Part shown: piece by piece, positions 54,169 through 63,299 of the stretch | Numbering within the stretch: position 1 is the stretch's first letter | Layout of the letters: every line of letters starts with the position of its first letter | Source of the DNA: Microbacterium memoriense | GTDB taxonomy: Bacteria > Actinomycetota > Actinomycetes > Actinomycetales > Microbacteriaceae | Assembly: GCF_025398275.1 (NCBI RefSeq) | Contig: NZ_JAODOR010000005.1 | Coordinates: forward strand, 112,344 to 176,343 | DNA: 64,000 nucleotides | Reading direction: 5' to 3' | Position numbers and translations under genes: made by a program | Notes under the pieces: generated by a model | The model's database searches: none | The model's input: the letters and a program-made list of their open reading frames with translations, nothing else | What the model was told of the DNA's origin: nothing

Positions 54169-55166
54169 GGGTCGGAGCTCCTTCGCCTGCAGTGCTGATC
54201 GACGAACGCTGGTCTGGTGAACATGGGATTGGTAGATACGCGCGTGAAGTCCTATCGCGGTTGCAGGTACCGATGCGGCCGATGTCTGTTCCCGGATCAC
54301 CAACAAGCGGTTTAGATGCGTTCCGCCGTCCTCGCGATTCGCGTTCTGGGAGCGTGGTTTACACGCCCGGCTACAACTGTTTTCGCGTCGTCGACCAGGT
54401 GGTCACGGTGCACGATCTCATTCATCTGCGGACAGAATGGCCTATGCGAGCGAAGTATCTGGCCTACTATCAGGGCGTGTTGAAGCCTGCGATCCGGCGC
54501 TCGGGCGTAGTGATCACCGTGTCAGAGACGTCTCGAGAAGCCATTCGTGAGTGGTTGCGCGACGATGATGTCGAGGTTGTGAACGCCGGAATCGGGTGCT
54601 CCGAAGAGTTCAATACGCGAGGCCTCTGGGCGGAAGATGGACCGCCATATGCACTTTTTGTGGGGAACGCTCGCCCGCACAAGAATCTGATTACCGCGCT
54701 AAACGCGGTGGCCGCGGCTCCGGGAATGAGAATGAAAGCAGTTGTGCCGGCGAGAGAACAACTGGCCGTGGCAGACCTCGCTCACCGAGTCGGTGTGGGC
54801 GATCGGATCGATTGGCTTTCGGGGGTGAGCGACGAAAAGATGGCTACTCTCTATCGTGGAGCATCCGTGACGCTGGTTCCCTCGATACTCGAGGGCTTCG
54901 GCTTGCCGGCTCTGGAGAGTATTAAGTGCGGGACTCCGGTCGCCTTTTGGGAAGGCTGCAGTTCTGTCGCCGAGATTGTAGGAACCCGGGGTTTCGCGAT
55001 CTCCAAGTGGGATGATCATCTTCAGCTCGCCGAAGTGATGATGGAGTGCGCCGAATCGAGGATCTCGGTTGAACCTCCATCGCCCGGCGAATACAGTTGG
55101 GAACTCGCGGCAGAATCAGTTTCCGATGTTCTGAGCCGCCAACTGGACCGCGCCGCCCAGCGATGA
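54165..55166 (+). CDS. Glycosyltransferase family 4
   Basis: A 333-residue GT4. It shows LIDERWSGEHGIGRYAREVL near the start, VVTVHDLIHLRTEWPMR, VITVSETSREAIREWL, YALFVGNARPHKNLITALNA and the donor site VPSILEGFGLPALESIKCGTP. The sequence resembles mannosyl/rhamnosyltransferases of polysaccharide clusters; the sugar cannot be told. The ATG at 54165 overlaps the previous stop. Confidence 0.87.
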   Translation: MRVGAPSPAVLIDERWSGEHGIGRYAREVLSRLQVPMRPMSVPGSPTSGLDAFRRPRDSRSGSVVYTPGYNCFRVVDQVVTVHDLIHLRTEWPMRAKYLAYYQGVLKPAIRRSGVVITVSETSREAIREWLRDDDVEVVNAGIGCSEEFNTRGLWAEDGPPYALFVGNARPHKNLITALNAVAAAPGMRMKAVVPAREQLAVADLAHRVGVGDRIDWLSGVSDEKMATLYRGASVTLVPSILEGFGLPALESIKCGTPVAFWEGCSSVAEIVGTRGFAISKWDDHLQLAEVMMECAESRISVEPPSPGEYSWELAAESVSDVLSRQLDRAAQR

Positions 55167-55236
55167 TGATCTCGCGAGCTGCTGCCAACGGAAGCACCGA
55201 GAGTCGTCGCTTCGTCGCGCCGGAGGGCTCCGCTTC

Positions 55237-56496
55237 ATGCTGAATCTAGCCAAACGGCTCGCGAGTTTTACTGCGCTTCCCTTCCTGTCCCTCCTCGTTC
55301 CGCTGGTGGCGCTGCCCGTCGTTGCTCGCGTCGGGGGTGTGGATGGGTGGTCGGCTCTTGCGATAGGTCAGGCCATCGGGTCGTATGCCGCAGCCGTAGC
55401 ATTCGTTGGTTGGAATGTCTTGGGAACGCCGTTGGTCGCAGTCGCAGCGAGCGTTAGCGACAGGCGCGAGTTGTATCGCCGTTCAATATACGTCCGGTCA
55501 CTAGTTCTTGTACTTGTGGCTCCTCTGGCCGCGCTCATAGCGAGTTCGATTGCTCCAGCGGAAACGCGTCATGTCGCCGCGATATTTGCGGTTGGGGCCG
55601 CGCTATCAGCGCTCGGCATCGCGTGGTACGCGGTCGGCATTTCGTCCCCGGCGACCATAGCGCTTTACGAGCTCCTTCCTCGCGCGGTGGTGACGGCTGT
55701 CGCGGTGCCGCTTGTTCTCTTGACCGGGGAGGTGATGATTTACGCACTCAGCTTGATCGTTGCGCCTCTCGCCGGACTCGTGGCGTTCCATCAACGCAAT
55801 TTCGGGCGTGTATGGCCGCGATGGCCGGGGTGGGTCGTTGTGCGGGCAGGCCTCTTGGGGAGAAAAGCTGCGTGGAGCGTTGAGATCACCGGCAATCTTT
55901 ATGCAAATGCGCCTGTTCCGGTGGCTGCGGCGCTCGGGGATCCCGCCGATGCGGCGTCCTATTCATCGGGTGACAGGCTCTACCGCTACAGCCTCTATGC
56001 GGTTGTGGCTTTCGGAAACGCTCTTCAGGGGTGGGTGCTTGAAGTCATCGGAGAACAACGGCGCAGACGAAACATCTTCGCGATTTGCGCAATGACCGCG
56101 CTCGGGGTCTGCGGGGGAGTAGCGCTTGCGCTGTTGGGTCGCTGGCTCACAGCGTTGCTTTTCGGTCAGGCCGTTGCAGTCGAGAGCATCACGATGCTCT
56201 GGCTGGGCATCGCATTCACCTCAGTTGCAATATCCACCGCTCTCATCCGCAACATCCTGATGCCGGCTCGAATGGATCGCGCAGTGCTCATCACCACTCT
56301 GATCAGTGCATTCTTGGGTGTTGCCACGATGTTGATCGCGGTGCTCTGGTGGGGTGCCTCGGGAGTCGCTGCGGGTCTCGCACTGAGTGAGTTCGTTACG
56401 CTCACGACGTGTGCCGCACTCGCCTACCGGGTTGGGCTTGTGCCCCACGCGGGTGAAAGACGGGGACACTCTGACCTCGGGGAAGGTGAAGGATGA
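55237..56496 (+). CDS. Polysaccharide flippase (MATE/Wzx-like)
   Basis: A 419-residue integral membrane protein with about 12 hydrophobic segments, few charges and the oligosaccharide-flippase pattern at the start (FTALPFLSLLVPLVALPVVA then GVDGWSALAIGQAIGSYAAA). It should move lipid-linked repeat units to the outer face of the membrane. It overlaps the following glycosyltransferase by 4 nt (ATGA). Confidence 0.82.
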   Translation: MLNLAKRLASFTALPFLSLLVPLVALPVVARVGGVDGWSALAIGQAIGSYAAAVAFVGWNVLGTPLVAVAASVSDRRELYRRSIYVRSLVLVLVAPLAALIASSIAPAETRHVAAIFAVGAALSALGIAWYAVGISSPATIALYELLPRAVVTAVAVPLVLLTGEVMIYALSLIVAPLAGLVAFHQRNFGRVWPRWPGWVVVRAGLLGRKAAWSVEITGNLYANAPVPVAAALGDPADAASYSSGDRLYRYSLYAVVAFGNALQGWVLEVIGEQRRRRNIFAICAMTALGVCGGVALALLGRWLTALLFGQAVAVESITMLWLGIAFTSVAISTALIRNILMPARMDRAVLITTLISAFLGVATMLIAVLWWGASGVAAGLALSEFVTLTTCAALAYRVGLVPHAGERRGHSDLGEGEG

Positions 56497-57635
56497 CTCG
56501 CCAATCGAAATCTCCACGTCCGGAAGGTGCACGCCGCGGCGGACCGCAGGTGCACTTCTTCCTCCTGGGTGTATCGGCCACGCCAATCGGTGGATACAAG
56601 GTCGTCTATGAGTACGCGAACACTCTCGTCTCGCACGGATTCCACGTGACCTTGTGGCATTCGCGGGCCTTTTACGCGGATTTGCCCGGTGCCCGTCGGA
56701 TTTCAGCGCGAATCAAGGCGGCGGCTCGTGCGCTGCAGGCAAGAATCCGGTTCGGGCGACGCCCCATTTCGTGGTTCGAGATCGACCCTCGCGTGCGCGT
56801 AAGGGTGAGTGCTGGCTATCCGAACCCTCGGTTGCGGCCTGGTGACGCGGTCGTCGCCTCTGCGGTTGAGACCACTCCACGAGTCGCAAAAGCTGCTGCG
56901 CGCGCAGGAGCTAGATCCGTCGCATTGATTCAGCATTACGAAACGTGGGCTGCTTCCGAGTCCTTTATCCAACGCAGTTGGGGAATGGTGGATGAGAGAA
57001 TCGTCATCGCGCCATGGCTGGGAGACCTCTGCAAGCTAAACGGGCTGGGGTCTCACCTGATCCCCAACGCGATAGATCCTCTAGCGTTCCCCCGTGGCAA
57101 GTTCTTGCGAGAACGAGAGCCGAGCGTCCTCAGCCTGATCTCGCCGCATGTGTACAAACGTGCTGATGTTGTGATCGCTGCACTCGAGGGCATTCACAGA
57201 GCCGCTCCCGAGATCACCCTGCGTGCATTCGGCCAGGAGACGCGCCCTGAGGGTTTGCCGGAGTATGTGTCCTACTACCATGCCCCGTCTCCAGCCCTAC
57301 TGGCCACGCTTTACGGCGAGGCGGTGGTGTACTTGTGCGGAAGTGATGCAGAAGGGTGGCATCTACCCCCCGCAGAGGCGACCATGGCTGGCGCAGCGGT
57401 GGTAAGCACAGATATCGGGGGCGTCCGCGTTTCGATGGAGGATGATGCGCTCTACGCGCGTCCTGCGGATTCAGTTGCACTCGCGCAGCGTGTGCTCGAC
57501 ACGATGGCGGACCTCGAGTCCGCACAAGAACGCGCCGATCGAGCGAGGGCGCGAATTGGCGCGCGGACGTATGAAACCAACGCACGAGATCTGGCGCGCG
57601 CGCTGAGGATTGGTGACGGCAAGAATGAGATTTGA
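56493..57635 (+). CDS. Glycosyltransferase family 4
   Basis: A 380-residue GT4-type enzyme. After a basic start come VHFFLLGVSATPIGGYKVVY and YANTLVSHGFHVTLWHS (N-lobe), VALIQHYETWAASES, and the C-lobe VYLCGSDAEGWHLPPAEATM (donor site, E-x7-E) followed by GAAVVSTDIGGVR. It resembles rhamnan-type transferases. It overlaps the neighbours at both ends (ATGA and 11 nt), so it is tightly coupled with flippase and polymerase. Confidence 0.85.
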   Translation: MTRQSKSPRPEGARRGGPQVHFFLLGVSATPIGGYKVVYEYANTLVSHGFHVTLWHSRAFYADLPGARRISARIKAAARALQARIRFGRRPISWFEIDPRVRVRVSAGYPNPRLRPGDAVVASAVETTPRVAKAAARAGARSVALIQHYETWAASESFIQRSWGMVDERIVIAPWLGDLCKLNGLGSHLIPNAIDPLAFPRGKFLREREPSVLSLISPHVYKRADVVIAALEGIHRAAPEITLRAFGQETRPEGLPEYVSYYHAPSPALLATLYGEAVVYLCGSDAEGWHLPPAEATMAGAAVVSTDIGGVRVSMEDDALYARPADSVALAQRVLDTMADLESAQERADRARARIGARTYETNARDLARALRIGDGKNEI

Positions 57636-59097
57636 GCCTTCTTTCACTGCGACGCTGACGCCGGGGGGTTTCATGCTGCTGGCGGCCATCGGGCTTGTCG
57701 CCTCAGTAGCGTTGTTTTTCCTGAGCCTGCGACTTCCTCTGCGAGTGCTGCTGGCTAGCGTCCTGGTGGTGTCTCTCCTTCAAGGGTTCGGCTCATTGGG
57801 ATTCATGTCGTTCGCGCTGATGTTTACGGCTGGATTAGCGCCCGGCATGATCGTCCGAACTTGGCATCAACGACGCGAATGGTGGCTGTGGGCGCTGGGC
57901 GGACTTGTTCTCTGGCAAGGAGTCTCGTCGCTTTGGTCCTTTAAGTTCGGATCAGCGGCCTACGGGGTGATGGGCTCGATGGCTCTGCTCTCCGCGTTCC
58001 TCATAGCGCGCGAGGTTCTCCGAGATTCGCCCCGCGACATCCGCTACGCGGTGCTCGTTGCTTCGCCTGTTGTGGTGCTGGAAGCGGGAATGATTCTTCT
58101 TTTCCGTTTGTCACCCGCGGTCGAAGAGCTATTCCTCGCATCTCCGATCGCGAGATTTGTTAGCGAGCCTGGGGTGGACGTGCTCTTCACCGGCGGCTAC
58201 GAGAACGTTCTGGATCCTGGAAAGTCTGGCGGGATGCTTCTGAACGGCAATACGGCTGCACTACTCATGGCGCTCTGCGCGTGCGTCTACGCTTTGGTCG
58301 GCTGCTGGTGGCCGGGTCGCAAGGCAGCGCTGCTGTCTATCGCTGCGTTGTGCAGCGTTGCAATGCTCTTCACCGGGTCCAAGTCACCCGTCGCGATGAT
58401 CGTCGTACTTCCTCTCATCTCATTCGCAATCCTGATCGCCGTTCGCAAACCGCTGATCGGTGTTCTACTCACTTTGGGAGCCGGTGCGCTCGCCGTCCTT
58501 CTCGTCGTGGGCGTTCGCCTGGTGAAACCTGAGCTCTTGGAAGAAGCAACACGCACCATCGGCGAGCGCGCCGTCCTCTGGGGCCTAGTCCTGGAATCGG
58601 TGCCATCTCGATGGTTCTCCGGCTTGGGCTTCGGTAACTGGCGCGAGCGCATGGTCGATCGTGTTGTCGAGAATCCTCAACTGGCAGGTGACCCGACGCT
58701 CCGAGTACTCCCACCGCACAACCTCTTCGCGCAGGCGTGGGTAGATTCGGGCCTGATCGCGCTGCTGCTGGTGGTTGTGCTCGCTGTGGGGCCGCTACTG
58801 ACAGTTGTTGCCTCAATGAGGGCGCAACGGTCAGAAAAGGTGCTTTCTCTCAACAGCGCGCGCTTGGTGGTTGTCTTCGCCGGGCTTGCCTGGCCGCTCG
58901 TGCACGGGATGACGGACACCACTTTGTTTTATGGCGACAACCACACCATCCCGTGGTTCGCGATCTTGGTTGCTGCAGCGTATTCCAGGTCGAGTATGAT
59001 GCCCGAGCTCGGGCCGAGCGCCGCAGAATTCAGTGATACCGATGTGGTCGAAACGGGTTCTCTGACGTCAGCAGAGCGGAAACAGACCTCGGTGTGA
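57625..59097 (+). CDS. O-antigen ligase/polymerase-like membrane protein
   Basis: A 490-residue protein with 10-12 hydrophobic helices and a large extracytoplasmic loop between helices (VPSRWFSGLGFGNWRERMVD, then PPHNLFAQAWVDSGLIALLL), the form of the Wzy_C/WaaL family; PHNxxxQxWxxxGxxG is its recognisable motif. It should polymerise or attach the polysaccharide outside the membrane. The ATG at 57625 lies inside the end of the previous gene. Its last 68 nt overlap the convergent GT2 gene. Confidence 0.82.
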   Translation: MRFEPSFTATLTPGGFMLLAAIGLVASVALFFLSLRLPLRVLLASVLVVSLLQGFGSLGFMSFALMFTAGLAPGMIVRTWHQRREWWLWALGGLVLWQGVSSLWSFKFGSAAYGVMGSMALLSAFLIAREVLRDSPRDIRYAVLVASPVVVLEAGMILLFRLSPAVEELFLASPIARFVSEPGVDVLFTGGYENVLDPGKSGGMLLNGNTAALLMALCACVYALVGCWWPGRKAALLSIAALCSVAMLFTGSKSPVAMIVVLPLISFAILIAVRKPLIGVLLTLGAGALAVLLVVGVRLVKPELLEEATRTIGERAVLWGLVLESVPSRWFSGLGFGNWRERMVDRVVENPQLAGDPTLRVLPPHNLFAQAWVDSGLIALLLVVVLAVGPLLTVVASMRAQRSEKVLSLNSARLVVVFAGLAWPLVHGMTDTTLFYGDNHTIPWFAILVAAAYSRSSMMPELGPSAAEFSDTDVVETGSLTSAERKQTSV

Positions 59098-60031
59098 TGC
59101 TTCGTCTCCTCTGTATCTCGCGACGAGTCGGAAGTGCGTGCGTGAAAACAAGGGCGAACCCTTCACATGCACCACGCAATGCGGGTCGGCCTCTGCCCGT
59201 TCGAACAGCGTTCGCGAGGATTGCCAGATAGAGGAGGGCGAATCGTGGGCCAACCCGCAGAATTGTCGAAGCAGGGAGATTCCGCCAGAAAACGAGTGGC
59301 AGATTCTTTAGGCTCTGATAGGTGGTGAATCCGGCGACCTTACTGCTGCTCGAGCCTCTCCTGTGTAGCGCCACCGCATCTCGCACGAAGCGGATCTCTT
59401 TGCCCTGAAGCTGCGCTCGGAAGCTCAGATCGACATCCTCGAAATATGCGAAGAACTTCTCATCGAACATGCCGATGTCCTGAAAAAGCTCGGTCCGATA
59501 AAGACTCCCCCCACCGGACGCGCTGAAAACGGGACCCGATGATGATGCTTCTTCAGCAAGCTTGCCGCGCTCGCGGGGGTATGGCATTCCCCATCTTGAG
59601 TAAAAGTCTCCAGAAGTGTCGATCCTCTTGCCGCCGCCGTCGAGAAGCAGACCTGTCGCGATAGATGCGCGAGTCGTGAACAGCTCAGAGGCAAGGTTGG
59701 AGACCCAGCTAGTTGAAGGGAGAGCATCGTTGTTCACCAGAGCTACTGCCTCAACGCCCCTAGCAATCGCGTAGCTGATTCCGCTGTTCACGCCGCCCGC
59801 GAATCCGAGGTTCGAGGAGTTTTCGAGCAACTGAATCCGGCCCGACTCGGCGAGCGGGCGGAGCACTTCGAGCGAGTGATCGGAGGAATTGTTGTCGACG
59901 ACGAGAATCTCCAGCGCCGCGTAGTCCTGTTGCCAGAGGGAGTCCAGGCAAGAAACAGTGTCGGCAATACCGTTCCAGTTGAGGACCACGACCATGACCG
60001 ACTCATCAGTTGTCTTCAGATCGCGCGCCAT
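59030..60031 (-). CDS. Glycosyltransferase family 2
   Basis: A 333-residue GT2 (GT-A fold) of the rhamnosyltransferase type: VMVVVLNWNGIADTVSCLDS, ILVVDNNSSDHSLEVL, NSSNLGFAGGVNSGI, the metal-binding LVNNDALP and FFAYFEDVDLSFRAQLQG. One hydrophobic segment near residue 270 (FALLYLAILANAV) may associate with the membrane. The ATG at 60031 shares a base with the stop of the upstream GT2. Its 3' end overlaps the polymerase gene on the other strand. Confidence 0.87.
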   Translation of the reverse strand: MARDLKTTDESVMVVVLNWNGIADTVSCLDSLWQQDYAALEILVVDNNSSDHSLEVLRPLAESGRIQLLENSSNLGFAGGVNSGISYAIARGVEAVALVNNDALPSTSWVSNLASELFTTRASIATGLLLDGGGKRIDTSGDFYSRWGMPYPRERGKLAEEASSSGPVFSASGGGSLYRTELFQDIGMFDEKFFAYFEDVDLSFRAQLQGKEIRFVRDAVALHRRGSSSSKVAGFTTYQSLKNLPLVFWRNLPASTILRVGPRFALLYLAILANAVRTGRGRPALRGACEGFALVFTHALPTRREIQRRRSITPRSVSALLTSENPFRPHRYH

Positions 60032-60999
60032 CACGAGGTACCCTTCCAGTACCTGGGTGAGCGCATCTTCAACGATTGGACGAAGGATATCGATGCGTCG
60101 ATTTGGGTGACGGGTTGCGATCGCTTCGCGACGTTTCGACCCTGTCTCCATCCGGCAAATCGGCCTCTCAATTGAGCAAAGTCGCGGTGAGCGAGCATGC
60201 CGCGAGTGACTACTACTAGCTCTGTGGCGAGTGCCCGAAACCCGTGTCTGCTGCGAAAGACGTCGTAGACGCGCAAGATGTAACCGCGTCCGAATCCTGC
60301 GAGATAGCGTTGGCGAGCTGAGCCGGCTCCGGCGGATGCGCCGCCGATGTGAACGCCGAGCGGCTCGTTGATCTCAATCGTCCGCCAACCTGCGTTGGCG
60401 AGCCGAAACGCAAGCTCAAGCTCTTCCCCATACATGAAGATGTTTTCATCAAGTAGGCCGACGGAGTCGAGCGCGACACGACGGTAGGCAGCAAGCGCGC
60501 CGTAAGGGCCAACGATAGTGGAATGTTGGCCTCTTGCTCGACGCTTCTCGGCGCCATGAAGTCGCACGAATCCCGCCAGAGTCACGTCTGCCGTGATCCC
60601 AAAGGAGTCGATAAGACCGTTGGGTTGCAGCAATAGGGGTGAAACACTTCCGGCGTCCGCGCCGGCGTTTGAGAACGCGGCTGCGACCGACTCAGCCATG
60701 GCTGGCTCCGCGTGGACATCACTGTTCAGCAGTATGACGAACCTGCCTGAGCCAGCGGCGATGCCTCGATTGCAGGACGCGGCAAAACCGATGTTGGTCG
60801 AATTGCGGATGAGCGTCAGCCTGGGAAACTTCTGCTCTATGCGGGTTGCTGTATCGTCTGGTGACCGGTCATCGACGACTATGACAGAGATCGGAACCGT
60901 TTGCTTCTCGAGGGAATCTAGACATCGCTCAACGTGCTCCCAGCCTCCGTGAACCGGAACGACAACATCGATGCCAGCGTTGGGGTCATAGCTACTCAT
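60031..60999 (-). CDS. Glycosyltransferase family 2
   Basis: A 322-residue GT2: DVVVPVHGGWEHVERCLDSL, VIVVDDRSPDDTATRI, NSTNIGFAASCNRGIAAGSG, the metal site LLNSDVHAEP and MYGEELELAFRLANAGWR. It is a close relative in layout of the next gene and coupled to it by a TGATG overlap. The ATG at 60999 is chosen; the frame upstream is Arg/Ser-rich and unlike the family. Confidence 0.87.
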   Translation of the reverse strand: MSSYDPNAGIDVVVPVHGGWEHVERCLDSLEKQTVPISVIVVDDRSPDDTATRIEQKFPRLTLIRNSTNIGFAASCNRGIAAGSGRFVILLNSDVHAEPAMAESVAAAFSNAGADAGSVSPLLLQPNGLIDSFGITADVTLAGFVRLHGAEKRRARGQHSTIVGPYGALAAYRRVALDSVGLLDENIFMYGEELELAFRLANAGWRTIEINEPLGVHIGGASAGAGSARQRYLAGFGRGYILRVYDVFRSRHGFRALATELVVVTRGMLAHRDFAQLRGRFAGWRQGRNVAKRSQPVTQIDASISFVQSLKMRSPRYWKGTS

Positions 61000-61156
61000 C
61001 GTGGCAATTGTCTCACGCTGGCGGACTTGTGATGTGGTGCCAACGGCTATGTGCGCGGCAGCCCGTCGCGGGGGTATTGGGCGGTCGCGATTCGCGCTGA
61101 ATGAACGAAGTCGCTTCCGGAAGAACGATCCTATTTGACCACCGATCGCGTATCTC

Positions 61157-62251
61157 TTACCGTCTCGACCCGCCCGCCTCGGAGTGGAGCAACGACGCCG
61201 GGGGTGAGAACAACAGCCGGACGATCGCGCTTCCGCGCGACAAGTCAGATAAGACGATGCCAACAGCGCTCGCTGCCATCGCAAGCAAGAGCGGAGTACC
61301 CCATCGCATAACGAGGTTGCCCGCGACGATTTCGCCCCACCACGACGTCGACGCCAGCGCGAAAAAAATCAAGCTGTGGGTCACGTAAATCGGTAGCGTC
61401 CGTTCGCCGTACCAGGACAGCCACGTTGCCACTCGGCCGGATCGGCATGCAAGCGCGCAGGCGTACATCAGCAGTAGAGCCGCAGACCCGAACTGAATCG
61501 GGAACGTGATCGCGGTGAACCCCGCGGTGATTGGTGTAGCGATGCCCACCCACGTGGTGATGCCGTAACCAGATATGGCGGCGACGAACAGCGGCAGACG
61601 TAGGTTGTCGATTGCGCTGAATAGTTGCTCACGGTAGCAAACTCCGACCGCGAAGAAGACGCCATAGGCGAGCATGCGAATATACAGATCGCTGCCCTCT
61701 TCTCCGGGAAGGAAGGGCCGCGCCACCGCGATGCAGACAAAGGCTGCGATGGCAACCGAACGTGGCACTCTTCGCGCGAAGGGCAATGCCGCAGTCCACA
61801 GCGCGAGGGCCAAGACAAACCACAAGACCGAGTGCGGTAGTAGGAAGCCGTTGATCAATGAAGCGGGTTGCTGGAACCCGGCGACACCAGTCGGCAGGCC
61901 AAAGGTGGCGCCCGTTGCATGGATGAGGTATCAGACCGCATAGATCCACATCAAGATGCCCACCGAGCGCCAGGTTCTCGCGTCAGAGGCGCGGCGGCTG
62001 AGGGGATCCGGTCTCAGCATCCCGGAGATCATGAAGAGCGGAGCAAGGAGGAACGGCCACGTCGCGATGTTGATCGTCGTCCAGAAAGCCAGGGGGTTTC
62101 CAGCCACGTTCTCCCGGTACGCGAACAAGTCCGCATGCAGAATGAGTACGCCGAACAGAGCAAGACCGCGGGTGGCGTCCATCCATGCCACGCGCTCGCG
62201 TTTCACGTAGTCGGGACTCGACACTTGTAACGATTCCTGACTCGATTTCAT
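61157..62251 (-). pseudogene. Acyltransferase-3 family membrane protein, interrupted by one TGA
   Basis: An OafA/YeeI-type O-acyltransferase of ~364 codons. The N-terminal piece (62251-61931) has RVAWMDATRGLALFGVLILH, the catalytic-region His and first helices, and ends MWIYAV. A TGA at 61933-61931 follows, and the same frame goes on as YLIHATGATFGLP into the remaining helices and GERTLPIYVTHSLIFFALAS. One base (TGG to TGA at a Trp position) explains the break. The 3' piece could start at 61858 but would lack the active-site part. Alternatives are a sequencing error or read-through. Confidence 0.8.
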
Positions 62252-62420
62252 TCGGATCCCGCCGACCCGCAGGCCGCCTTTCAGCCATATCGTGTCGGTC
62301 CGCGATCGCTCCTGCTGCGGAACATCGCCACGTGCAACCCCGACGCGCCAAGTGAGCGAGTGCGAAACTACGCGGCGGCCCCGATTTTCGCACCCACGCG
62401 CCCCAATTGCAAGAAGTCAT

Positions 62421-62933
62421 TCACGCTTCGCGAGGGGCTCCAGGCGGGAGGTGGCCCGACCAGGGGGGCTCAAACAAGACACGGAACGGCGAACGCATGG
62501 CCAGGGCAAATATTGCCAGCGAGATGGCCACTATCAGCGTGGTGACGATTGCGGGTGTCCAGGCGCCTAGCGCTCTCACGACATCCAGCCATGCGGGTAC
62601 GAGCAAGAGTGCGGCCGCGAGCGGCACATGCATCACGTAGATCGGAAGTGTTCTCTTGCCGATCGCCGCGAGTGGATTCTCTATGCCGGGGACTCGGCAC
62701 AACAGCACACTCGCGCTGATCAGAGCGATGGCAGCGCTAAGCATCCACGGGACGTCGGTGATCGCGAGCGCCGCGCGCCGAGGTTCGATGTGCCGGACGA
62801 TGTCCAGCGCTTTGTAGAGGCACAGCGCCGTCACAAGCGCCGCAAGCGCGTGCTTCGTGATGATTGTGGTGATGAGCTCGCGCCCGTAGACGCCGAGCGC
62901 GAAGAAGACGGTGTAACTAATGATGTGTATGTG
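62421..62933 (-). pseudogene. C-terminal remnant of a second acyltransferase, cut by the IS
   Basis: The frame reads SYTVFFALGVYGRELITTII, then helices and GKRTLPIYVMHVPLAAALLL, ending at 62421. It is homologous to the C-terminal half of the neighbouring acyltransferase (shared G-x-RTLPIYV-x-H). Its 5' end stops where the IS begins near 62932, so the N-terminal half was displaced beyond the element or lost. The 169 bp between the two acyltransferases carry no gene. Confidence 0.75.
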
Positions 62934-63014
62934 GGCTGACCCCGTTTCGTAGGTCCGGTGGTTCTGAGAGTCGTCCTGTCGCCCGGAGTCGCGGGCAGGG
63001 AGACTGGTCAGATC

Positions 63015-63299
63015 ATGTCAAACAGCAGGAAGCGTCACACCCCGGAGCAGGTCGTCCGCAAGCTCGGGCAGGCCGACAGGATGCTCGCCGACGGGCAGGA
63101 TGTCGCCGCGGGGTGTCGGGAGCTCGGCGTGTCCGAGCAGACGTACTACCGGTGGCGGAACCAGTACGGCGGCCTCAAGGCCGACGACGCAAAGCGCCTG
63201 AAGGAGCTGGAGAAGCAGAACGCCACCCTCAAGCGGCTACTCGCCGAAGCGGAGCTGGAGAAGGCGGCGCTGAAGGAGTTGGCTGAGGGAAACTTCTAG
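63015..63299 (+). CDS. IS3-family transposase OrfA
   Basis: A 94-residue DNA-binding protein: helix-turn-helix HTPEQVVRKLGQADRMLADG and SEQTYYRWRNQYGGLKADDA, then a leucine-zipper helix (LKELEKQNATLKRLLAEAEL). The ATG at 63015 is followed by SNSRKRH. It ends GAG GGA AAC TTC TAG, in which a frameshift site leads into orfB. Confidence 0.92.
   Translation: MSNSRKRHTPEQVVRKLGQADRMLADGQDVAAGCRELGVSEQTYYRWRNQYGGLKADDAKRLKELEKQNATLKRLLAEAELEKAALKELAEGNF
63287..63293 (+). other. -1 ribosomal frameshift heptamer GGGAAAC
   Basis: G GGA AAC is in the zero frame of orfA, two codons before its TAG, and fits the X XXY YYZ slippery rule. A -1 shift reads GGG AAA CTT CTA into orfB, which has no good start codon of its own here. 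Confidence 0.75.
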
